A stretch of 7,316 nucleotides of DNA from Thiobacillus sp. (GTDB taxonomy: Bacteria; Pseudomonadota; Gammaproteobacteria; Burkholderiales; Thiobacillaceae), in contig JAIWOS010000116.1 in the NCBI GenBank assembly GCA_020217265.1, positions 1-7,316 on the forward strand, read 5' to 3'. Positions 1-5,525 of this stretch are shown here, piece after piece. The notes under the pieces are model-generated. The model was not told the DNA's origin. It saw nothing but the letters and a program-made list of their open reading frames with translations, and did no database searches. Position numbers and translations under genes: made by a program. Each line of letters opens with the position of its first letter. Position 1 is the stretch's first letter.

Positions 1-246
1 TCGCTGGTCGTCGCTCAGGCCGGCAGCATCGGCTTCGTCGGCCTGATGGTGCCGCACGCCCTGCGCCGCGTGGGTCTCGCGAGCCACCGCGTTTTGCTGC
101 CCGCCGCCGCGCTTGCCGGCGGCAGCCTGCTGGTGCTCGCCGACGCGCTCGCGCGCACCCTGCTCGATCCGCGCGAACTGCCCGTGGGCGTGCTCACGGC
201 GCTGATCGGCGTGCCGGTGATGCTGTGGCTGCTGCGCAAGCCCTGA
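1..246 (+). CDS. FecCD/BtuC-family ABC importer permease, C-terminal part (5' end outside window)
   Basis: This is the last 81 residues of an inner-membrane permease of the FecCD family, which forms the channel of type II ABC importers for cobalamin, haem or iron-siderophore. Two family hallmarks are visible: [16 protein letters not shown] near the window start, and the end block running from DALARTLL through [15 protein letters not shown] to a short WLLRKP tail. Hydrophobic stretches around [16 protein letters not shown] and [15 protein letters not shown] are the last membrane segments. The frame is open from base 1, so the start lies upstream; the gene ends at TGA 244-246. The matching ATPase is encoded at 1354-2094, separated by an unrelated PEP-CTERM gene. 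The substrate cannot be read from this fragment. BtuC (cobalamin) is one possibility, but siderophore or haem permeases share the same motifs. Confidence 0.93.
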   Translation, partial: SLVVAQAGSIGFVGLMVPHALRRVGLASHRVLLPAAALAGGSLLVLADALARTLLDPRELPVGVLTALIGVPVMLWLLRKP

Positions 247-271
247 ATGCCAGACATTGTGCAGACCGCCC

Positions 272-302
272 GGCCGCGTGTCGAAAAACTTTACAGGCCG
301 CG
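272..302. promoter_or_regulatory. Possible activator-binding dyad (TGT-N11-ACA) flanked by GGCCGCG direct repeats
   Basis: Bases 279-295 read TGTCGAAAAACTTTACA, an imperfect dyad with TGT and ACA outer arms and a partly symmetric A/T core. It is bracketed by two copies of GGCCGCG (272-278 and 296-302). Its centre lies about 100 bases upstream of the start predicted for the sigma-54-like promoter at 361-376, which is a usual distance for an enhancer-binding activator of the NtrC type. The dyad is visible, but the role is inferred and no specific protein is recognised. Confidence 0.3.
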
Positions 303-322
303 CTGCCGCCCCCCGTTCAGCC

Positions 323-352
323 AAAAAAACAATATGCAAAATCATTCAGTTA
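323..352 (+). promoter_or_regulatory. Candidate IHF-binding site with upstream A-tract
   Basis: Bases 340-352 (AATCATTCAGTTA) match 8 of the 9 defined positions of the IHF consensus WATCAANNNNTTR; only the sixth position differs (T for A). Ten bases upstream is a run of seven A (323-329), resembling the layout of the phage lambda H' site. It lies between the putative activator dyad (279-295) and the -24/-12 element (361-376), where IHF usually bends DNA at sigma-54 promoters. The A/T-rich patch stands out from the GC-rich surroundings. Binding itself is inferred. Confidence 0.45.
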
Positions 353-360
353 AATAAACA

Positions 361-376
361 AGGCACGTTTCGTGCA
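361..376 (+). promoter_or_regulatory. Sigma-54 (RpoN) -24/-12 promoter for the PEP-CTERM gene
   Basis: The sequence AGGCACGTTTCGTGCA fits the sigma-54 consensus TGGCACG-N4-TTGCA. GG at 362-363 and GC at 374-375 are exactly 12 bases apart, and the GGCACG block and the TGCA block are intact. Mismatches are A for T before GG and G for T at 372. Transcription would start near 386-388, leaving a leader of about 137 bases before the ATG at 524. In several betaproteobacteria PEP-CTERM genes are known to depend on RpoN with the PrsK/PrsR two-component system, which agrees with this placement. The element is also a short palindrome (GGCACG/CGTGC), so chance or another role remains possible. Confidence 0.6.
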
Positions 377-458
377 TTTCAGCCGCCAGGGCGGGCGGGG
401 ATTCCGAGGCATGCCCGGGAGCCCGTTTGCCCCACCGATAAAAACTAACCATCCGAAC

Positions 459-475
459 GGCATGGACACCGTGCC
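459..475 (+). other. Small hairpin in the leader of the PEP-CTERM gene
   Basis: Bases 459-465 (GGCATGG) can pair with 469-475 (CCGTGCC) across a three-base ACA loop, giving seven pairs including one U-G wobble. No T-run follows, so it is not an intrinsic terminator. It would sit in the untranslated leader about 35 bases before the ribosome binding site and could affect transcript stability, or it may have no role. No known riboswitch class is recognised in 386-510. Confidence 0.3.
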
Positions 476-510
476 TTACTCAGCCGCACACCACCGGTCG
501 ATTGGCCAAA

Positions 511-517
511 AAGGAGG
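511..517 (+). promoter_or_regulatory. Strong ribosome binding site of the PEP-CTERM gene
   Basis: AAGGAGG is a near-perfect Shine-Dalgarno sequence six bases before ATG 524. It fixes the start codon and suggests high translation, in contrast to most other starts in the window (ATPase, pcnB, panB, panC), which lack a clear site. Confidence 0.85.
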
Positions 518-523
518 AAAAAC

Positions 524-1369
524 ATGAAGCTCACCCTGATTTCCGCAGCAGCCCTGATGCTGGGCATGGCGTCCGCGCAAGCCGCCACCTTCACCTTGCT
601 TCCCACCAGCACCCTTGCGGTCACCGGTACGGTGAGCGCCGGCTTTACCGGAACCTATCTGGGCCAGCCGTTTTCCAGCACCGGAAGCGGCGCGCTTGCC
701 GAGCAGGCGCCCGGCAGCCTCACCACGACCCTGTCCGGCACCATCGACGTCAGCCTGTCCGGCTCGAACTTCACCTTCTCGTCCAATATCGCGGCGAACA
801 ACAATGGCTCCTGGATGCCCACCCTGACGCCTGCGAACTTCGGACTGACGGCCAGCGTGTTCATGGACAGCACCGCCCCCTTCCCCGATTTCACGATGAA
901 CGTCGTCGGCGCGGTCAGCGGAATCACGACCAATCTCTCGGGCGCTGCCACCCTGATCGGCGCCTACGGCAACCAGAGCTTTGCGGCGCCTCTGGGCGGG
1001 TTCATCACCTCCGGTGTGGTGAATGCGGTCGCAACGCCCACGCCGCTATATCTGCCCCCCACGCCCGTCCTCGTACCGCTCAGCAACATCGCCGTGACGG
1101 GCATCGCCAACGGCACGCTCGTCAGCGACGGCCTGACCGAAACCCTGACCCTCCCTTTCGCCGCCACCGCGCAATTCTCGGTACCCGTTCTGGTCAACGC
1201 CAATGGCGTGCTGGGCACCGCCACGCTCGCGATGACCCGCCACGCGACGGGCAACATCATTGCCGTGCGCGCCGTACCCGAACCCGGGGCGTATCTGATG
1301 ATGCTGGCAGGTTTGGGTATGATCGGGCTGGCCATTCATCGCAGAAAACGCATGTGTCCCCACTCCTGA
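524..1369 (+). CDS. PEP-CTERM sorting-domain protein, secreted, function unknown
   Basis: This 281-residue protein is exported and probably processed by an exosortase. Residues 1-20 form a Sec signal peptide ending AQA, with cleavage likely after residue 20. The C-terminus carries the tripartite PEP-CTERM signal: VPEP at 251-254, a hydrophobic segment of about 17 residues, then the basic cluster RRKR (273-276). The middle is low in charge, rich in Ser, Thr, Gly, Ala and Asn, and looks like repeated beta strands. It has no lysine or cysteine between the signal peptide and the PEP motif and holds five N-x-S/T sequons. No catalytic domain is recognised. PEP-CTERM proteins are usually surface or extracellular-matrix proteins tied to exopolysaccharide; neither exosortase nor polysaccharide genes are present here. 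A strong ribosome binding site supports the start. The last 16 bases overlap the ATPase gene at 1354, giving an odd MCPHS tail after the basic cluster. Confidence 0.92.
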   Translation: MKLTLISAAALMLGMASAQAATFTLLPTSTLAVTGTVSAGFTGTYLGQPFSSTGSGALAEQAPGSLTTTLSGTIDVSLSGSNFTFSSNIAANNNGSWMPTLTPANFGLTASVFMDSTAPFPDFTMNVVGAVSGITTNLSGAATLIGAYGNQSFAAPLGGFITSGVVNAVATPTPLYLPPTPVLVPLSNIAVTGIANGTLVSDGLTETLTLPFAATAQFSVPVLVNANGVLGTATLAMTRHATGNIIAVRAVPEPGAYLMMLAGLGMIGLAIHRRKRMCPHS

Positions 1370-2094
1370 ACATCCGTAAGCTCAGCCTTCGGGCTGAGCC
1401 CCGCCTGCTGGTCGATTCGCTCGACTTGACCCTGGATGCCGGCCGCGTGCTCGGCATCCTCGGCGCCAACGGCGCCGGCAAATCCACCCTGCTCGCAACG
1501 CTGGCCGGGCTCGCCGAAGCGGCCGCCGGCACCGTCGAACTCGACGGCGTGCCAGTAACGCGGCTGGTGCCGCGCGACCGCGCACGACACATCGCATTGC
1601 TGCCGCAGGAGGACGCGGGCGGCTATTTCGGCAGCGTGGCGGATTTCGTGGCGCTGGGCCGCTTCCCCCACGATGAGGCAGCAAGCGACATCGCCTCCTG
1701 GCTTGCGGCGTGGGAACTCGCCGCGCTGGCGCAGCGTCCGCTCGCCAGCCTGTCGGGCGGCGAACGCCAGCGCGCGCGGCTGGCGCAGCTGGCGGCGCAG
1801 GATGCCGACATCGTGCTGCTCGACGAACCGCTCACGCATCTCGATCCCGCGCACCAGGCGGCACTGCTCGCCTGGGCGCGCGCCGAAGCCGACCGCGGCC
1901 GTGCGGTGGCGCTGACCCTGCACGATCCCAACTGGGCGGCCTGCCACTGCGACCGCCTGCTGTTCCTGTACGGCGACGGCGGCTGGCGGCTGGGCACGCC
2001 CGCCGAGTTGCTCACGCCGGCCTCGCTGGAGGCGCTCTACGGCCCGGGCACCGCAGCCCTGTGGCAGCGGGGCACCCCGACCCTGGCTGTATAA
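1354..2094 (+). CDS. ABC importer ATP-binding protein (FecE/BtuD type, metal-chelate or cobalamin uptake)
   Basis: This 246-residue cytoplasmic ATPase would power the FecCD-type permease ending at 246. All ABC motifs are present: Walker A GANGAGKST (37-45), Q-loop Gln85, signature LSGGERQ (133-139), Walker B IVLLDEP (153-159), D-loop around HLD (162-164) and switch His190 in LTLHD. The start is taken as GTG 1354 because the family N-terminus (LLNIRKLSL, then LVDSLDLTLDAG) begins just after it. The protein contains no internal methionine, so no ATG start is available downstream. The start lies inside the PEP-CTERM gene, in another frame, 16 bases before that gene's stop, with no convincing ribosome binding site. 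Translation is probably coupled to the PEP-CTERM gene. The frame stays open back to about 502, but that upstream stretch is a shadow. Substrate is unresolved: cobalamin, haem or siderophore. Confidence 0.93.
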   Translation: MSPLLNIRKLSLRAEPRLLVDSLDLTLDAGRVLGILGANGAGKSTLLATLAGLAEAAAGTVELDGVPVTRLVPRDRARHIALLPQEDAGGYFGSVADFVALGRFPHDEAASDIASWLAAWELAALAQRPLASLSGGERQRARLAQLAAQDADIVLLDEPLTHLDPAHQAALLAWARAEADRGRAVALTLHDPNWAACHCDRLLFLYGDGGWRLGTPAELLTPASLEALYGPGTAALWQRGTPTLAV

Positions 2095-2095
2095 T
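2090..2095 (+). promoter_or_regulatory. Candidate sigma-70 -10 element for the pcnB operon
   Basis: TATAAT at 2090-2095 matches the -10 consensus exactly and overlaps the TAA stop of the ATPase gene (2092-2094). It would place a transcript start near 2102, about 29 bases before pcnB. No good -35 hexamer is seen 16-18 bases upstream in the GC-rich coding sequence, so this rests on the -10 alone. It would let the housekeeping genes be transcribed independently of the transporter region. Confidence 0.35.
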
Positions 2096-2130
2096 CCGGG
2101 CTCACGTTTCACCCCCACCTCACGCATTTC

Positions 2131-3489
2131 ATGATCCGTCGCATCATCAGCAAGGTTTTCGGCCGCAAGCGCCCCGCTTCCGGCACGGGCGAGCGCATCC
2201 TGCCGCGTGCAGAACACGGGATCAGCCGGAACGGCATCGACGACTGCGCGCTCAAGGTGTGCGAAACGCTCGCCGGCGCCGGCTACAAAGCCTATGTGGT
2301 CGGCGGCGCGGTGCGCGACCTGCTGCTGGGCATTCCGCCCAAGGATTTCGACGTGGCGACCGACGCCACGCCGGAAGAGGTGCGCCGCCTGTTCCGCCGC
2401 TCGCGCATCATCGGCCGGCGTTTCCAGATCGTGCACGTGATGTGCGGCCGCGAAACCATCGAGGTGACGACCTTCCGCGCCAACGGCCAGAAGGAAAGCG
2501 AAGACGAGGACGAGCGCCCGACCGACGAGCACGGCCGCCTGCTTTCCGACAACGTGTTCGGCAGCATGGCCGACGACGCCGCGCGCCGCGACTTCACCAT
2601 CAACGCGCTCTACTACGACCCCGCGCGCGAGGAAGTGCACGACTATTTCGGTGGCGTGGACGATTGCAAGAAGCGCGTGCTGCGCATGATCGGCGACCCC
2701 GAAACGCGCTACCGCGAAGACCCGGTGCGCATGCTGCGCGCCGCGCGTTTCGCCGCCAAGCTCGACTTCCGCATCGACGAGGCGACGCGCGCGCCGGTCG
2801 CCCGGCTCGCGCCGCTGCTCGCCAACATCCCGCGCGCGCGCATCTTCGACGAGGCACTGAAACTCCTGCTGTCCGGCCATGCGCTGCGCGGCGTGCACCA
2901 GCTGCGCGCCGAAGGCCTGCACCACGGCATGCTGCCGCTTCTGGACACCATCCTCGACGACCCCGCGGGCGAGCGCTTCATCACCGCCGCGCTGAAAAGC
3001 ACCGATGCCCGCATCCAGTCCGATCGCCCTTCCTCGCCAGCCTTCCTGTTCGCCACGCTGCTGTGGCCGCAGGTGCTGAAACGCTGGCAGGCGCTCGAAG
3101 CGGCGGGCGAAAAGCCGCAGCCGGCGCTGTTCCAGGCGATGGACGACGTGCTCGACGCACAGCGCAACCAGCTCGCGATCCCGCGCCGCTACGACGGCAT
3201 GATGAAGGAAATCTGGGCCCTGCAGCCGCGCTTCGCGCAGCGCGGCGGACAGCGCCCGTACCGCCTGCTGGAGCATCCGCGCTTCCGCGCCGCCTACGAT
3301 TTCCTGCTGCTGCGCTGCGAAGCCGGCGAAGTCGACGCCGAACTCGGCGACTGGTGGACACGCTTCCAGGACGCCGACGAAGCCGAACGCGCCGGCCTGC
3401 TGCTGGCCGACAGCGGGCCGAAACCGCGCCGCAAGCGCCGCCGCCGCAAGCCGGGCGAAGCGTCGGGCGGCGAGGCGCAGCCGGCATGA
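2131..3489 (+). CDS. pcnB: Poly(A) polymerase I
   Basis: This 452-residue protein is a class II nucleotidyltransferase that adds poly(A) tails to RNA 3' ends, marking them for degradation. The N-terminal block LPRAEHGISR (24-33) is typical of PcnB and argues against the related CCA-adding enzyme. Next come VGGAVRDLLLG (57-67), the metal-binding DFD (72-74), GRRF (95-98), IEVTTFR (110-116, the likely third carboxylate Glu111), RRDFTINALYYD (152-163) and REDPVRMLRAARFAAKL starting at 195. A helical C-terminal domain follows, ending in a strongly basic tail (PRRKRRRRK, 432-440) that probably contacts RNA. The length agrees with the family. ATG 2131 has no clear ribosome binding site, and the conserved region starts close enough to it to make this start reasonable. 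The stop overlaps the folK start (ATGA), so the two are translationally linked. pcnB next to folK and pan genes is the usual proteobacterial order. Confidence 0.96.
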   Translation: MIRRIISKVFGRKRPASGTGERILPRAEHGISRNGIDDCALKVCETLAGAGYKAYVVGGAVRDLLLGIPPKDFDVATDATPEEVRRLFRRSRIIGRRFQIVHVMCGRETIEVTTFRANGQKESEDEDERPTDEHGRLLSDNVFGSMADDAARRDFTINALYYDPAREEVHDYFGGVDDCKKRVLRMIGDPETRYREDPVRMLRAARFAAKLDFRIDEATRAPVARLAPLLANIPRARIFDEALKLLLSGHALRGVHQLRAEGLHHGMLPLLDTILDDPAGERFITAALKSTDARIQSDRPSSPAFLFATLLWPQVLKRWQALEAAGEKPQPALFQAMDDVLDAQRNQLAIPRRYDGMMKEIWALQPRFAQRGGQRPYRLLEHPRFRAAYDFLLLRCEAGEVDAELGDWWTRFQDADEAERAGLLLADSGPKPRRKRRRRKPGEASGGEAQPA

Positions 3490-3992
3490 AGCTCATCGCC
3501 ACCGTCGGGCTCGGCGCCAACCTCAACGACCCGGCGGCGCAGATCGAGTATGCGTTCGCCGAGCTCGACCGCCTGCCCGACACGCGCCTCGTCGCGCGTT
3601 CCAGCCTGTACGCCTCGGCGCCGGTCGGCTATGTCGACCAGCCCGATTTCGTCAACGCCGTGGCGCAGGTGGAAACCGCGCTTTCGCCACGCGCGCTGCT
3701 TGCCGCCCTGCTGGACATCGAACACCGCCACGGCCGCGAACGCAGTTTCCGCAACGCGCCGCGCACGCTCGACCTCGACCTCTTGCTCTACGGCGACGCA
3801 CGTTTCCACGAAGAAGGCCTGACCCTGCCGCATCCGCGCATGCACGAGCGCGCCTTCGTGCTGCTGCCGCTCTTGGAGATCGCGCCCGACGCGCTCATCC
3901 CGGGCATCGGCCGCGCCGCCGATCGGGCCCGGCTTTGCGCCAACCAGAGCATCACGCCCCTCGTCCCCCCTGCCGCCGTCGTCAACGCATGA
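3486..3992 (+). CDS. folK: 2-amino-4-hydroxy-6-hydroxymethyldihydropteridine pyrophosphokinase (HPPK)
   Basis: HPPK transfers pyrophosphate from ATP to 6-hydroxymethyl-7,8-dihydropterin, the step before dihydropteroate synthase in folate synthesis; it acts in the cytoplasm. The protein has 168 residues, slightly longer than E. coli FolK. The N-terminal GLGANLNDP (8-16) is the family opening motif. The HPPK signature RNAPRTLDLDLL (89-100) is complete, with metal-binding Asp96 and Asp98, followed by HPRMHERAFVLLPL (116-129). The last 20 or so residues are less conserved and rich in Ala and Pro. The ATG overlaps the pcnB stop by four bases, and its own TGA overlaps the start of the next gene in the same way, so all three are probably made from one transcript by coupled translation. 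Confidence 0.97.
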   Translation: MKLIATVGLGANLNDPAAQIEYAFAELDRLPDTRLVARSSLYASAPVGYVDQPDFVNAVAQVETALSPRALLAALLDIEHRHGRERSFRNAPRTLDLDLLLYGDARFHEEGLTLPHPRMHERAFVLLPLLEIAPDALIPGIGRAADRARLCANQSITPLVPPAAVVNA

Positions 3993-4630
3993 GCCTCGAA
4001 CGCTACCGCTACCTCGTCGTCGAAGGCCCGATCGGGGTCGGCAAGACCAGCCTCACGCGCAAGCTCGCCCTCCGCATGAACGCCGCCACGCTGCTGGAAA
4101 ACGCCGCCGACAACCCATTCCTGCCGCGCTTCTACCAGGAGCCGCGCCGCTACGCGCTCGCCACGCAGCTGCATTTCCTGTTCGACCGCACGCGCCAGCT
4201 GCGCGAACTGGCGCAGGGCGACCTCTTCACCGCCGGCACGGTGTCGGATTTCCTCATCGACAAGGACATGCTGTTCGCCCGGCTCAATCTGGACGACGAC
4301 GAGTTCGAGCTGTACCAGAAGGTCTACAACGACCTCGCCCCGCAGGCCCCCACGCCCGACCTCGTCATCTACCTGCAGGCGCCCGCCGACACCCTGCAGG
4401 CGCGCGTCAACCGCCGCGGCATCGACTACGAGCATGGCATGGACGCGGGCTATCTCGCGCGGCTCGCCAACAGCTACAGCGAGTTCTTCCACCGCTACGA
4501 CGCCGCGCCGCTCTTGATCGTGAATACCGCCAATTTGAACTTTGCCGAAAGCGACGTCGATTTCGAACTGCTCGTCGAGCGCATCGGCAAGCTGCGCGGT
4601 CCGCGCGAATTCTTCAGCCGCGCCGCCTGA
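3989..4630 (+). CDS. Deoxynucleoside kinase (dGK/dAK-type)
   Basis: This 213-residue P-loop kinase of the deoxynucleoside kinase family would phosphorylate a deoxynucleoside to its 5'-monophosphate in salvage. The P-loop is GPIGVGKT (13-20). Family blocks follow: [16 protein letters not shown] (35-50, with the substrate-side Glu37), [16 protein letters not shown] (56-71), [13 protein letters not shown] (85-97) and an Arg-rich lid [10 protein letters not shown] (139-148). The tail IVNT then a weak helix is also typical. At the position where many members have a DR or ER pair the sequence reads SDFLIDKD, as in bacterial dGK/dAK-like members. The specificity (dA, dG or another) cannot be read from sequence. 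The start was chosen at 3989 because it overlaps the folK stop as ATGA; an in-frame ATG at 3935 would lie deep within folK. E. coli lacks a kinase between folK and panB, but I recall this arrangement from betaproteobacteria. Confidence 0.9.
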   Translation: MSLERYRYLVVEGPIGVGKTSLTRKLALRMNAATLLENAADNPFLPRFYQEPRRYALATQLHFLFDRTRQLRELAQGDLFTAGTVSDFLIDKDMLFARLNLDDDEFELYQKVYNDLAPQAPTPDLVIYLQAPADTLQARVNRRGIDYEHGMDAGYLARLANSYSEFFHRYDAAPLLIVNTANLNFAESDVDFELLVERIGKLRGPREFFSRAA

Positions 4631-4631
4631 C

Positions 4632-5420
4632 ATGCGTACCACGCTCAGCACGCTGAAGGCGATGCGCGAACGCGGCGAGAAGATCGCCGTACTCACCTGC
4701 TACGACGCCAGCTTCGCGCGCGTGCTCGACGCCGCCGGCGTGGACGTGCTGCTGGTCGGCGACTCGCTCGGCATGGTGATCCAGGGCCACGCCTCGACGC
4801 TGCCGGTGAAGCTCGCAGAAATGAGCTATCACACGCGCTGCGTCGCCGCCGGCTGTGAGCGCGCCTTCGTCGTCGCCGACCTGTCCTTCGGCAGCTACCA
4901 GCCCTCGCCCGCGCACGCCTTCTCCGCGGCAGCACGGCTGATGGCCGCCGGCGCGCACATGGTCAAGCTCGAAGGCGGCGCGGTGATGGTCGACACCGTC
5001 GCCTTCCTCACCGCGCGCGGCATCCCGGTGTGCGCGCATCTGGGGCTGTTGCCGCAGTCGGTCAACCAGGTGGGCGGTTACAAAGTGCAGGGCCGCGACG
5101 AAGCCGCCGCCGCGCAGCTCGTCGCCGACGCGCGTGCGCTGCAAGCCGCCGGCGCAGGTTTGCTCGTGCTGGAAATGGTGCCCGCCGCGCTGGCAAAGGC
5201 CGTTACCGAGGCAGTGACAATTCCGACCATCGGCATCGGCGCCGGCGTCGACTGCGCCGGCCAGGTGCTGGTGCTCTACGACATGCTGGGGCTCTACCCG
5301 CGCGCGCCGAAATTCTCGAAGAATTTTCTTGCGGGCACGGACGGCATCGAGGCCGCCGTGCGCGCCTACGTCGCGGCCGTGAAGTCAGGCGCGTTCCCGG
5401 CTGCGGAACACGCGTTCTGA
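4632..5420 (+). CDS. panB: 3-methyl-2-oxobutanoate hydroxymethyltransferase (ketopantoate hydroxymethyltransferase)
   Basis: PanB transfers a hydroxymethyl group from 5,10-methylene-tetrahydrofolate to alpha-ketoisovalerate, giving ketopantoate, the first committed step to pantothenate. The protein has 262 residues, against 264 in E. coli. Metal ligands and active-site residues are in place: Asp44 in LVGDSLGMV, Asp83 in VADLSFGSY, Lys112 and Glu114 in MVKLEGG, and catalytic Glu181 in [24 protein letters not shown] (136-154) and [15 protein letters not shown] (200-214) are further hallmarks. ATG 4632 lies one base after the kinase stop; there is no clear ribosome binding site, so translation probably depends on termination upstream. 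The enzyme consumes a folate cofactor, which fits its linkage to folK. Confidence 0.97.
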   Translation: MRTTLSTLKAMRERGEKIAVLTCYDASFARVLDAAGVDVLLVGDSLGMVIQGHASTLPVKLAEMSYHTRCVAAGCERAFVVADLSFGSYQPSPAHAFSAAARLMAAGAHMVKLEGGAVMVDTVAFLTARGIPVCAHLGLLPQSVNQVGGYKVQGRDEAAAAQLVADARALQAAGAGLLVLEMVPAALAKAVTEAVTIPTIGIGAGVDCAGQVLVLYDMLGLYPRAPKFSKNFLAGTDGIEAAVRAYVAAVKSGAFPAAEHAF

Positions 5421-5430
5421 TTCGCCATGC

Positions 5431-5498
5431 AAACCGGTTTTACAGGGAGGCATGGGAGGTAAGGGAGGAATGCCCAACCTCCCCTGCCTGTCCTCCCT
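5431..5498 (+). repeat. G-rich 9-base tandem repeat with complementary C-rich arms between panB and panC
   Basis: The 105-base panB-panC spacer begins with the 10-base palindrome AAACCGGTTT (5431-5440). Three copies of a 9-base unit starting GGGAGG follow, at 5445, 5454 and 5463, and then two CCTCCC arms at 5478-5483 and 5492-5497. The arms can pair with the G-rich copies (for example 5463-5468 with 5478-5483 over a nine-base loop, or 5444-5450 with 5492-5498). The G-rich strand could also form a two-layer quadruplex. A T-run at 5510-5515 lies further on, too far from the stem for a standard terminator. The architecture suggests a dispersed intergenic element, but only one copy is visible here. 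The rest of the spacer, to 5525, holds no clear ribosome binding site for panC. Confidence 0.6.
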
Positions 5499-5525
5499 CG
5501 CTGTTCATGTTTTTTCGTACCTGAC

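Noticed and set aside
257..448. Small 63-codon open frame in the gap before the PEP-CTERM gene
   Set aside because: It covers the putative activator dyad, IHF site and -24/-12 element, has no ribosome binding site and no recognisable features.
502..1353. Upstream extension of the ATPase frame through the PEP-CTERM gene, suggesting a larger fusion protein
   Set aside because: The extension starts at a TTG, has His/Arg-rich shadow composition, and the same bases encode a protein with a clear signal peptide and PEP-CTERM signal in another frame.
1336..3276. Very long open frame on the minus strand (646 codons)
   Set aside because: It lies antisense to the ATPase and pcnB genes, which are certain, and its translation is the Arg/Ala/His-rich type produced by GC-rich codon shadows. 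No domain is recognisable.
1710..3485. Open frame upstream of folK giving an apparent 760-residue protein
   Set aside because: It runs out of frame across pcnB; FolK has its normal N-terminus at 3486 with an ATGA overlap, so the extension is a shadow.
5310..5326. Perfect inverted repeat AAATTCT-CGA-AGAATTT near the end of panB
   Set aside because: It lies in codons for the conserved PKFSKNF segment of PanB, so protein constraint explains most of it, and no T-run or regulatory context follows.
5421..5525. Intrinsic terminator between panB and panC
   Set aside because: G-rich and C-rich arms can pair, but the T-run (5510-5515) is more than ten bases past the last arm, so the standard hairpin-plus-T layout is not met.
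5470..5525. Small coding frame starting at ATG 5470 after GGGAGG
   Set aside because: The spacing from GGGAGG to ATG is one base, too short for a ribosome binding site, and the frame runs into panC in the wrong frame.
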